Of a stretch of 12,414 nt of DNA, positions 1 to 4,819 are shown piece by piece (positions within the stretch are counted from its first letter, which is position 1; every line of letters begins with the position of its first letter). The translations under genes were made by a program, and so were the position numbers. Below the pieces are notes generated by a model, which saw nothing but the letters and a program-made list of their open reading frames with translations, made no database searches and was not told the origin of the DNA. Source of the DNA: Candidatus Woesearchaeota archaeon (GTDB taxonomy: Archaea; Nanobdellota; Nanobdellia; Woesearchaeales; WJKL01); the NCBI GenBank assembly GCA_019322455.1, contig JAHWIT010000068.1:1-12414 (forward strand), given 5' to 3'.

Positions 1-207
1 AGCATCGATGAACACTAGGTTTTCCATATTTACTTTAGCTTTTTTAAAAATTTCTCTTAGAGAATTGTGTGTTTTATTTAGAGTAATATAGCATATTTTT
101 TTTCCAGATAACTGCTTGATTGTCCTTATAATCTCATCATTATATTCCAAACTGCCAATAATCAATAGTATTGTCTGATTTGATGACAGTTCTTTTTTGA
201 TGTCCAT
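1..207 (-). CDS. X-family protein (degenerate RecA/KaiC-like), C-terminus cut by window edge
   Basis: The first 69 codons of a gene that continues off the left edge. The ATG at 207 lies 2 nt after the TAA of the receiver at 210-563, so translation is probably coupled. The protein starts MDIKKELSSNQTILLII and lines up residue by residue with the complete paralogue at 1068-1613: both have a beta strand where a P-loop would start, then ICYITLNKTHNSL in one and VCYITLNKTYNSL in the other, then LVFIDA. No GxxxxGK[ST] motif is present. The fold suggested is the core of a KaiC/RecA-like domain that has lost nucleotide-binding residues, similar in style to DUF835/MEDS-type domains, but I do not recognise the family with certainty. 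The direct receiver-to-X junction here shows the arrangement before the insertion seen at the second copy. Confidence 0.8.
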   Translation of the reverse strand, partial: MDIKKELSSNQTILLIIGSLEYNDEIIRTIKQLSGKKICYITLNKTHNSLREIFKKAKVNMENLVFIDA

Positions 208-209
208 TT

Positions 210-563
210 TTAACCTACTATTTTTTTAACTTTCTTTAGAAGTTCATTGATATCAAATGGTTTCTGTATAAAGTCTATTACATTCTTTTTCCCTAATAAT
301 TCTTCTCTTTCTGCTTCAGACGTTCTTACAACACTTAGATAAGCAATCTTAATGTTCTTTATTTTTTTAATGACATCTCTTACAGGCGTTCCTGGCATCA
401 TTATATCCATTAAGATTAAATCAGGTTTGGCTCCATTTTTTAACTTTTTCAGGCAGTCATCCCCATTCACTGCAGAGATTACATTGTATTTATGTGATTC
501 CAGAACTGTCTTTACAGTGGTAATATTATCAGGCTCATCATCCACAACCATTATTGTTTTCAT
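210..563 (-). CDS. Stand-alone CheY-like receiver, subtype A (copy 1)
   Basis: A 117-residue single receiver domain with no output domain. The acidic pair D8/D9 (VVDDEPDN) binds Mg2+, D53 in LILMDIMMP is the expected phospho-acceptor, S77 (YLSVV) is the switch Ser/Thr, and K101 (IQKPF) is the conserved lysine. It therefore looks competent to be phosphorylated by a histidine kinase and to signal through a protein partner. It is nearly identical to the receiver at 1783-2136, including the subtype signature PGTPxRDVIKKIKNIKI. Its ATG lies within an inverted repeat with the SD GGAGG in the loop, and overlaps the stop of a 20-codon upstream ORF. The X-family gene follows after 2 nt, which suggests X is the partner or output. 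Cytoplasmic. Function beyond phosphotransfer is unknown. Confidence 0.93.
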   Translation of the reverse strand: MKTIMVVDDEPDNITTVKTVLESHKYNVISAVNGDDCLKKLKNGAKPDLILMDIMMPGTPVRDVIKKIKNIKIAYLSVVRTSEAEREELLGKKNVIDFIQKPFDINELLKKVKKIVG

Positions 564-589
564 TTTTTGCCTCCAGCAAAAAATGGAAA
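557..589 (-). promoter_or_regulatory. Start-codon hairpin with SD in loop, receiver at 563
   Basis: Positions 557-570 and 576-589 form a 14-bp inverted repeat with a single mismatch (A·C in the minus-strand mRNA) around a 5-nt loop. In the mRNA, the SD GGAGG lies across the loop and the right arm, and the receiver's ATG is inside the stem. The identical arrangement occurs at 987-1019. Such a fold would hinder ribosome access to the start unless it is opened, for example by a ribosome translating the upstream ORF. The structure is read by eye; no folding energy was computed. Confidence 0.6.
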
Positions 590-622
590 TCTCAAAAATA
601 TTTGATTTTTGTTGGTTTTCAT
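560..622 (-). CDS. Possible 20-aa leader ORF made by a start-codon palindromic insertion
   Basis: The ORF reads MKTNKNQIFLRFPFFAGGKK. Its ATG overlaps the TGA of the upstream receiver (619-993), and its own TGA overlaps the ATG of the receiver at 563, so three genes are chained by ATGA junctions. It contains the hairpin CAAAAAT/ATTTTTG. The first bases (AAAAAATGAAAAC) repeat those of the following receiver, as if a palindromic segment inserted at the start codon and duplicated it. Related ORFs lie before the other two receivers (990-1055, 2133-2195). The codons GGA GGC are also the receiver's SD, so the peptide may be a by-product of the RNA signal and not a functional product. Confidence 0.4.
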   Translation of the reverse strand: MKTNKNQIFLRFPFFAGGKK

Positions 623-993
623 TTTTTACCTCTTCTTATTATTTTTTCTCCAAGAGCTTTTTTAACTCCATCTAACAATGATTCAGGAGAAAATGGTTTT
701 TGTATAAATCCATCAATATTATTCATAGCAACTTCTTTTTCTGGCACAATAGTAACATAAATTATTTTTATTTTCCGATTCAATCTTTTTCTTAATAATC
801 TTGATAAATCATAGCCAGAAAGTTTTGGCATTCTGATATCCAGTAATACCATATCAAAATCTTTATGTGTTATCAATTTTAAAAAATCTACACCTCCCTC
901 TGCTGTTACAACATTGTAACCTTCTTTTTCAAGCACTGACTTCATAGTTTTTAGATCCTCAGGCTCATCATCCACAACCATTATTGTTTTCAT
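619..993 (-). CDS. Stand-alone CheY-like receiver, subtype B (copy 1)
   Basis: A 124-residue single receiver. Visible residues are D8/D9 (VVDDEPED), phospho-acceptor D52 (LLDIRMPKLSGYDL), switch T81 (YVTIVP) and K99 (IQKPFSP). Subtype B differs from A by the MPKLSGYDLxRL helix, the IVPxxEV loop and a basic tail (IIRRGKK). Its closest relative here is the receiver at 2396-2767. However, its first ~13 codons and the 5' flank (959-1029) are identical over 71 bp to those of the subtype A gene at 563, which points to recombination at the 5' end. The ATG at 993 overlaps the stop of a 21-codon upstream ORF and lies in a hairpin. Its stop overlaps the start of the next small ORF. It probably acts by binding a partner protein once phosphorylated. 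Confidence 0.92.
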   Translation of the reverse strand: MKTIMVVDDEPEDLKTMKSVLEKEGYNVVTAEGGVDFLKLITHKDFDMVLLDIRMPKLSGYDLSRLLRKRLNRKIKIIYVTIVPEKEVAMNNIDGFIQKPFSPESLLDGVKKALGEKIIRRGKK

Positions 994-1019
994 TTTTTGC
1001 CTCCAGCAAAAAATGGAAA
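987..1019 (-). promoter_or_regulatory. Start-codon hairpin with SD in loop, receiver at 993
   Basis: A second copy of the 557-589 structure, identical in sequence. Arms at 987-1000 and 1006-1019 (14 bp, one mismatch) enclose the loop at 1001-1005. The GGAGG of the mRNA spans loop and stem, and the ATG of the receiver is paired. Confidence 0.6.
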
Positions 1020-1055
1020 TCTCAAAAATCCTTGATTTTTATTAGTTTTAACCAT
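990..1055 (-). CDS. Possible 21-aa leader ORF before receiver 993
   Basis: ATG at 1055, preceded by a strong archaeal SD GGTGAG (1060-1065), which lies between the stop of the X gene (1068) and this ORF. The peptide begins MVKTNKNQGFLRFPFF and ends AGGKK, and its TGA overlaps the receiver ATG. The context GGTGAG followed by ATGGTTAAAA matches the native start of the other subtype B receiver (2767; GGTGAG then ATGGTTAAAAAG). This ATG therefore looks like the ancestral receiver start, now separated from the gene by an inserted palindromic segment (hairpin AAAAATC/GATTTTT). Translation of this ORF is the best supported of the leaders because of its SD. Whether the peptide has a role is unknown. 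Confidence 0.45.
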   Translation of the reverse strand: MVKTNKNQGFLRFPFFAGGKK

Positions 1056-1067
1056 ATATCTCACCTT

Positions 1068-1613
1068 TTATTTATTTTTATTATTTGTATCTTTCAATGC
1101 AATAACATTATCAACAAACATTTCAGTTTCTTTGATCAACTCATCATGCGATTTTACGTCTAAAGCATAAAATACAGCTTTTGTTTTGCTGTCTCTGATC
1201 TTATTAGCCAGGTTAGAAAGAAACTGAGCAACAAGATTTTTTTCTTGATATATTAATAGATTTGTTAAGGAATCAAAAATAAGATATTCAAAATTGTGCT
1301 TCAAAAATTTAGAAATCATTACTGAAATTTCTGTCAATGCTCCTGGATAAGAACAGAAATAACAGCCTTTTGTTTGATTTGGGACTTCTTTAATTGTTTT
1401 TGAGATAGCATCTACAAAAACAATCCCGCTTGTATCCATCTTATTTTTCTTAAAAAGATCTTTCAAAGAATTGTATGTTTTATTTAATGTTATATAACAT
1501 ACATTTTGTCCAGACAATTGATTAAGAATATTTATAATAATCCTATTATAATCAATAGCAGGCATAAGCAAAAGCACTGTTTGACTTGAATCTAATTCTT
1601 TCTTGATATCCAT
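1068..1613 (-). CDS. X-family protein, complete copy: RecA/KaiC-like domain without Walker A
   Basis: 181 residues from the ATG at 1613, with SD GGTGA at 1620-1624; a TTG one codon upstream is less likely. The strand QTVLLLM (11-17) is where a P-loop strand would be, but it is followed by PAIDYNRIII and not GxxGxGK[ST]. VCYITLN (38-44) and IVFVDA (64-69) look like further core strands. YLIFDSLTNLLIY (110-122) resembles a Walker B region with D114. A CYFC pair (C84, C87) is partly shared with the paralogue at 11995. Overall it resembles the degenerate KaiC/GvpD-type domains (DUF835/MEDS-like) often found beside archaeal kinases and receivers. That is a fold-level guess. It follows receiver A2, so it is probably a signalling partner or output. 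The SD lies partly within an inverted repeat (1614-1636). Confidence 0.8.
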   Translation of the reverse strand: MDIKKELDSSQTVLLLMPAIDYNRIIINILNQLSGQNVCYITLNKTYNSLKDLFKKNKMDTSGIVFVDAISKTIKEVPNQTKGCYFCSYPGALTEISVMISKFLKHNFEYLIFDSLTNLLIYQEKNLVAQFLSNLANKIRDSKTKAVFYALDVKSHDELIKETEMFVDNVIALKDTNNKNK

Positions 1614-1780
1614 CAAAAATCACCCAATGATTTTTGAGAGACACTAGGAAATTTCTTTGAAATTTCCGGTGTGCCAGAAAAACCTTTAGTTTTTCTAAGC
1701 ATACCAAAAATCTCTGATTGTTTGAAAACTATGTTTTCAAATCCACGGAAATCTCTGATTTCCTTTGTTTTTGTATCCAT
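1613..1780 (-). repeat. Hairpin-packed insertion at the start of the X gene, with a 55-codon ORF
   Basis: Between receiver A2 (stop at 1783) and X (ATG at 1613) lies a segment absent from the sister junction at 207-210, where only 2 nt separate the genes. It begins and ends with ATGGATA, like a duplicated target. It contains five perfect inverted repeats: 1614-1622/1628-1636 (9 bp, CAAAAATCA/TGATTTTTG), 1647-1655/1659-1667 (9 bp), 1676-1683/1689-1696 (8 bp), 1721-1729/1733-1741 (9 bp) and 1747-1753/1757-1763 (7 bp). Reading from 1780 gives an open frame of 55 residues (MDTKTKEIRDFRGFENIVF...) ending KSLGDF, with its TGA overlapping the X ATG by one base. I regard it as palindromic repeat DNA that happens to be, or is kept, open. 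Confidence 0.7.
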
Positions 1781-1782
1781 TT

Positions 1783-2136
1783 TCAACCTGTTATTTTTTT
1801 GACTTCTTTCAGAAGTTCATTGATATCAAATGGTTTCTGTATATAGCCTACCACATTCTTTTGCCCTAACAGCCCCTGCTTCTCTGCTTCAATCATTCTT
1901 ACAACAGTTAAATAAACAATCTTAATGTTCTTTATTTTTTTAATGACATCTCTTATAGGCGTTCCTGGCATCATTATATCCATTAAGATTAAATCAGGTT
2001 TGGCTCCATTTTTTAACTTTTCTAAGCAATCATCTCCATTTACCGCAGAGATTACATTGTATTTATGTGATTCCAAAACTGTCTTAATTATTGTTATATT
2101 ATCAGGCTCATCATCCACAATCATTATGGTTTTCAT
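1783..2136 (-). CDS. Stand-alone CheY-like receiver, subtype A (copy 2)
   Basis: A 117-residue receiver with all key residues: D8/D9, D53 (LILMDIMMP), T77 (YLTVV) and K101 (IQKPF). It is a near-duplicate of 210-563; most differences fall between residues 70 and 100, the alpha4-beta5 surface that receivers commonly use to choose partners. This hints that the two copies have partly different partners. The ATG at 2136 overlaps the TGA of a 20-codon ORF and lies in the inverted repeat 2128-2141/2151-2164 (14 bp, one mismatch). Only a weak SD (AAGAGC) is visible in the loop. Upstream is a tandem array of palindromic units; downstream, after 2 nt, is the hairpin-rich insertion and then the X gene. 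Confidence 0.92.
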   Translation of the reverse strand: MKTIMIVDDEPDNITIIKTVLESHKYNVISAVNGDDCLEKLKNGAKPDLILMDIMMPGTPIRDVIKKIKNIKIVYLTVVRMIEAEKQGLLGQKNVVGYIQKPFDINELLKEVKKITG

Positions 2137-2164
2137 TTTTTAGCTCTTATAAAAAATGGAAACC
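2128..2164 (-). promoter_or_regulatory. Start-codon hairpin, receiver at 2136
   Basis: The arms GGTTTTCATTTTTT (2128-2141) and AAAAAATGGAAACC (2151-2164) are complementary but for one mismatch, with a 9-nt loop. In the mRNA the receiver ATG lies in the stem. The upstream arm can pair instead with the start of the preceding array unit, so two exclusive folds are possible. It differs from the copies at 557 and 987 in loop sequence, and its SD is poor. Confidence 0.5.
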
Positions 2165-2195
2165 TCAAAAATTTCTGATTTTTGTTGGTTTTCAT
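2133..2195 (-). CDS. Possible 20-aa leader ORF before receiver 2136
   Basis: The last unit of the array opens into a 20-residue frame, MKTNKNQKFLRFPFFIRAKK, whose TGA overlaps the receiver ATG. It is the third member of the leader set, keeping MKTNKNQxFLRFPFF while differing in the AGG/IRA positions. The other four units of the array terminate after 10 codons instead. Its own SD-like GAGGT lies in the previous unit, 12 nt or so upstream. Coding status is unproven. Confidence 0.35.
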   Translation of the reverse strand: MKTNKNQKFLRFPFFIRAKK

Positions 2196-2399
2196 TTTTT
2201 GATGGAAACCTCAAAAATCTTTTTGATTTTTGTTGGTTTTCATTTTTTAGCTCTTATAAAAATGGAAACCTCAAAAATCTTTTTGATTTTTGTTGGTTTT
2301 CATTTTTTGATGGAAACCTCAAAAATCTTTTTGATTTTTGTTGGTTTTCATTTTTTGATGGAAACCTCAAAAATCTTTTTGATTTTTGTTGGTTTTCAT
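2137..2399 (-). repeat. Tandem array of five 48-60 nt palindromic units carrying mini-ORFs
   Basis: Unit starts (ATG on the minus strand) are at 2399, 2351, 2303, 2243 and 2195, giving periods of 48, 48, 60 and 48 nt. The receiver ATG follows 59 nt after the last. Each unit reads ATGAAAACCAACAAAAATC, loop, GATTTTTGAGGTTTCCAT, and folds as an 8-bp inner stem plus a 13-bp outer stem with one mismatch. The 60-nt unit keeps a linker with ATAAGAGCT that the 48-nt units have lost. Four units encode MKTNKNQKDF and stop at TGA, which runs into an SD-like GAGGT before the next ATG. The first unit's ATG overlaps the stop of receiver B2. No spacers separate the units, so this is not a CRISPR array. Confidence 0.85.
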
Positions 2400-2767
2400 T
2401 TTTTATTTCTCCCAAATTTTAAAAGTGCTTTTTTGATTTCATTTAAGAAAGATTTAGGAGAGAAGGGTTTTTGTATAAAACCATCAACATCTGTCATATC
2501 AACTTCTTGTCTAGGTACAATAGAGATATAGACCATTATTATACCATGATTCAATTTTTCTCTCACTAATCTCAATAAATCATAGCCAGAAAGTTTTGGC
2601 ATAAGGACATCAATCAAAATCAAATCAAAGCTATTTTTTCTTAAAATCTCTAAGGCTTTTGTTCCATCTAATGCTACTGCTACTTTATAACCATTTTTTT
2701 CAAGAAGCGTCTTCATAGTATCTAAATCTTCAGTTTTATCATCAACAACTAAAATCTTTTTAACCAT
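2396..2767 (-). CDS. Stand-alone CheY-like receiver, subtype B (copy 2)
   Basis: A 123-residue receiver. Visible are D9/D10 (VVDDKTED), phospho-acceptor D53 (LILIDVLMPKLSGYDL), S82 at the switch position (YISIVP) and K100 (IQKPFSP), with a basic tail. It is paralogous to 619-993 but its start region is not rearranged. SD GGTGAG (2773-2778) lies 5 nt before the ATG, inside the end of the upstream membrane-protein gene, which it overlaps by 19 nt. This is probably the native 5' end that the other subtype B gene had before insertion. Its TGA overlaps the first ATG of the palindromic array. It heads the receiver cluster and probably shares a promoter with the membrane protein. Confidence 0.93.
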   Translation of the reverse strand: MVKKILVVDDKTEDLDTMKTLLEKNGYKVAVALDGTKALEILRKNSFDLILIDVLMPKLSGYDLLRLVREKLNHGIIMVYISIVPRQEVDMTDVDGFIQKPFSPKSFLNEIKKALLKFGRNKK

Positions 2768-3006
2768 TTATACTCACCTTTTGATTTTTTATTTTTCTTA
2801 AACCCTCTTGAATATTGATAAAACTTAATCAAGCCAAAAAGCATTACAATAAAAAAACCAAGATAAATAATAGGGCTGGAAAGAACAACAATCTTAGAAT
2901 CAACTCCATTTTTAATGCTGAATAAACTAATCAAAACATAAATTAAAATAACAAAAGTCATTAAAAAAAAGACTATATCTGCAATAATATCAAACATACT
3001 AACCAT
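2749..3006 (-). CDS. Small membrane protein with two TM segments
   Basis: 85 residues. Hydrophobic segments at about 8-30 (IADIVFFLMTFVILIYVLISLF) and 42-62 are joined by a short loop (KNGVDSK). The C-terminus is strongly basic (RGFKKNKKSKGEYKWLKRF), so by the positive-inside rule both termini should be cytoplasmic. It matches no family I know. It is the first gene of the receiver cluster and overlaps receiver B2 by 19 nt, so it may be a membrane anchor or sensor for the receivers; that is inference only. The start at 3006 is favoured by a TATA box 35-42 nt upstream. M4 (2997) is an alternative. No SD is evident, as is common for first genes in archaea. Confidence 0.7.
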   Translation of the reverse strand: MVSMFDIIADIVFFLMTFVILIYVLISLFSIKNGVDSKIVVLSSPIIYLGFFIVMLFGLIKFYQYSRGFKKNKKSKGEYKWLKRF

Positions 3007-3028
3007 AAAAGAATATTCTTATAGAAAT

Positions 3029-3048
3029 CTTATATTGTTTTTTTATAC
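3029..3048 (-). promoter_or_regulatory. Promoter of the receiver cluster
   Basis: The minus strand has TATAAAA at 3041-3047. That would place transcription start near 3019-3022, about a dozen nt before the ATG at 3006. A second AT-rich box (ATATAAG, 3029-3035) would give a leaderless transcript. It is divergent from the promoter at 3105. Confidence 0.5.
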
Positions 3049-3104
3049 TATTAACTGTAAGAAAAACATTATCCTTTTTTAGAGAATAATTATATCAAGA
3101 TAAA

Positions 3105-3144
3105 TTTAAATATAAGTTATAATCACAAAGCAATAAAAAGAGGT
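3105..3144 (+). promoter_or_regulatory. Promoter and SD of the secreted Cys-rich protein
   Basis: The TATA box TTTAAATATA (3105-3114) lies about 40 nt before the ATG at 3151, predicting a start near 3135. The SD GAGGT (3140-3144) lies 6 nt before the ATG and fixes the start codon choice. Confidence 0.6.
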
Positions 3145-3150
3145 AAGATA

Positions 3151-3981
3151 ATGAAGAAAATACTAATACTGCTATTAATTTTGATGATATTGCCAAAACT
3201 TGTTTTTTCTGAAACAAAAAATAATCTCAACCTAGAAGTAGGAGAAAGTATAATTATTGGCGGAAAAAATTTCACACTGGTTACAATTGGATCCAACAAT
3301 AAGATGCTGTTTAAAATAGATAATGAAAAATATTTTATTTCAACAATAGAGCCAGAAAATTTTGAAGGACTGCATTTTTCTCCAGGAATATACTATGAAT
3401 GGACAAATTTTAGAGATGAATCAATTGAAATAAACATATCAATCGATTACACTTGCGGTAATGATGAATGCGAAAGCCCTTTAGAAAACAGCAGAAATTG
3501 CTGCGCTGACTGTAATTGCTCCAACAGTTATGTATGCTATGAAAAAAGCTGTGTTAAATCAGAAGATCTAAAATGCTATAATGATGAAAAATGTGAAGAC
3601 GAAGATCCTTGCACAAAAGATTATTGTTCAGACTTTCCAAAATTATGTTATAATGAAAAAATAACAGAATGTATACATAATGATAGCTGCTGTCCAAACA
3701 GCTGTAATACAACTGAAGATGAAGATTGTCAGTCTGAGAAACCAATATGCAAATTAGACATAGAATGTAATGACAATAATATCAGCACAATTGACAGATG
3801 CAACAGCACAAGTAAATTATGTTTCTATGAATTAAATTCTACTGTAGAAAACAATTCCATAACAGAAAATAAAACAACTGAAGTAGAAGAAAATCAAATA
3901 ACAGGAAAAATCGTAGAAAAAATTGAAAAAAGAAGTTTTTTTAGAGAATTATGGGAATGGACAATTGAATTATTCACCTAA
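3151..3981 (+). CDS. Secreted cysteine-rich protein
   Basis: 276 residues with a Sec signal peptide: KK at 2-3, a hydrophobic core, and likely cleavage after VFS20. Residues 21-100 are Cys-free and rich in beta-prone stretches. Residues 102-224 hold 22 cysteines. Two aligned repeats share the spacing C-5-C-5-C-4-C-6-C: C142, C148, C154, C159, C166 and C200, C206, S212, C217, C224. The second has Ser where the first has Cys154. Before and between them are CGNDECESPLENSRNCCADC and CCPNSCNTTEDEDC, motifs frequent in secreted proteins of DPANN archaea. The tail has ITGKIVEKIEK then FFRELWEWTIELFT, with no clear TM. N-x-S/T sites are frequent. It probably sits at the cell surface, stabilised by disulfides; its function is unknown. 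It is the only plus-strand gene and its end overlaps the TrmB-like gene by 12 bp. Confidence 0.88.
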   Translation: MKKILILLLILMILPKLVFSETKNNLNLEVGESIIIGGKNFTLVTIGSNNKMLFKIDNEKYFISTIEPENFEGLHFSPGIYYEWTNFRDESIEINISIDYTCGNDECESPLENSRNCCADCNCSNSYVCYEKSCVKSEDLKCYNDEKCEDEDPCTKDYCSDFPKLCYNEKITECIHNDSCCPNSCNTTEDEDCQSEKPICKLDIECNDNNISTIDRCNSTSKLCFYELNSTVENNSITENKTTEVEENQITGKIVEKIEKRSFFRELWEWTIELFT

Positions 3982-4755
3982 ATTAACTTGTTTAGCCTTT
4001 ATAAAATTAGAAATAAAAAAACTATCTAAAAATTTAGTAAATGAACCGCTTGCTGCAATTATCCCAAAATCCCTTCCATAGATTATATTGTCATCATCAG
4101 GAGTTGGCTCTATTATCATGCTTTCTTTTCCGTCTACAGAAAACAGATTATTATTGGTTTTCTGAATATATTTTATTTCACAAAAATTTAAAGAATCTAT
4201 TTCCTGCAGATTCTCTTTGTTGATAATTCCTGCTATATTAACCTTAATTCCTCTATCAACTGCTTCTTTTAATGCATCCTTATGAAGAACTAATCTTGAC
4301 AAAGTATTTGCTGTGCAGTATATATTAATATTATTCTTGGCTTTCTTAATCATCTCTTCTATCTTATTCACAACATTTGACCTTCCTGTGATAATATTAA
4401 AAGCTGTTTTTGAGCCTATAAACTGCTTGTTTTTCTTAAAGCACTGGCTTAATTCAATAAATTGATTCTCTATTTTGTTGTACTTCTCCTCAGCATTCTT
4501 TTTTGCTGTCTGTATTGCTTGATAAGGGGATACTGCCCTGTACTTCATTGGCTTTGTAGGAAGAATCATTGCAAATCCTTTATAAGACAAAGAATTAATT
4601 ATCTCATATACCTTGCCGTAAGGAATTCCAGTTATATCTGATATACCCTTGGCTGTTGAAACACCTTCACTGATTAAGGTTAAGTAAACCTTTGCTTCAT
4701 ATTTGCTAAGTCCTATCTCAAAAAGAGGCTGTAGTATATTTTTAGTATCAGACAT
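3970..4755 (-). CDS. TrmB-family transcriptional regulator
   Basis: 261 residues. The N-terminal winged helix (about 8-75) has the family pattern LFEIGLSKYEAKVYLTLISEG, ISDITGIPYGKVYEIINSLSYKGF and a wing ending KYRAVSP. A short coiled-coil linker (80-108) follows. The C-terminal domain (about 114-255) has the PLD-like pattern seen in TrmB relatives (IEEMIKKAKNNINIYC, ALKEAVDRGIKVNIAG, MIIEPTPDD, YGRDFGIIA). It is shorter than sugar-sensing TrmB (about 340 residues), so it lacks the full sugar-binding domain and its ligand is unknown. It should bind DNA as a dimer. It lies downstream of the pilin operon on the same strand, and a palindrome (4820-4832) and TATA box precede it, so it may control itself or the pilins. 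Confidence 0.9.
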   Translation of the reverse strand: MSDTKNILQPLFEIGLSKYEAKVYLTLISEGVSTAKGISDITGIPYGKVYEIINSLSYKGFAMILPTKPMKYRAVSPYQAIQTAKKNAEEKYNKIENQFIELSQCFKKNKQFIGSKTAFNIITGRSNVVNKIEEMIKKAKNNINIYCTANTLSRLVLHKDALKEAVDRGIKVNIAGIINKENLQEIDSLNFCEIKYIQKTNNNLFSVDGKESMIIEPTPDDDNIIYGRDFGIIAASGSFTKFLDSFFISNFIKAKQVNLGE

Positions 4756-4788
4756 TAATTCTTGAATAATCAGAACATATAACTTATT

Positions 4789-4797
4789 TCTTATACA
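4789..4797 (-). promoter_or_regulatory. Promoter of the TrmB-like gene
   Basis: GTATAAG on the minus strand (4790-4796) lies about 35 nt before the ATG at 4755 and predicts a short leader of about 12 nt. No SD precedes the ATG. Confidence 0.45.
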
Positions 4798-4814
4798 AAA
4801 AAATAAAAATATTT
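4797..4814 (-). terminator. T-rich terminator of the pilin operon
   Basis: Downstream of the last pilin gene (stop at 4849) the minus strand reads ATATTTTTATTTTTTT. Archaeal termination commonly occurs at such T-tracts without a hairpin. It lies just before the TrmB promoter, which fits separate transcripts. Confidence 0.45.
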
Positions 4815-4819
4815 GTTTT

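Noticed and set aside
352..760. Plus-strand open frames opposite the receivers
   Set aside because: They are antisense shadows of well-supported receiver genes with clear catalytic residues; composition is Phe/Ser-rich as expected of antisense AT-rich DNA.
1614..1616. TTG start for the X protein
   Set aside because: The next codon is ATG, which aligns with the start of the paralogue at 207 and has better SD spacing.
1613..1780. A classical insertion sequence or transposon
   Set aside because: There is no transposase and the segment consists only of short hairpins; a non-autonomous palindromic element is the furthest the data go.
2137..2399. CRISPR array
   Set aside because: The repeats are directly adjacent with no unique spacers, and no cas genes are nearby.
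2091..2531. Plus-strand open frames over the array (repeated FLIFVGFHFL peptides)
   Set aside because: They are the antisense reading of the palindromic units and of two receiver ends; the repetition comes from the DNA repeat and no SD or promoter supports them.
3970..3981. Convergent 12-bp gene overlap as a regulatory feature
   Set aside because: Short convergent overlaps are common in compact archaeal genomes and nothing else marks this one.
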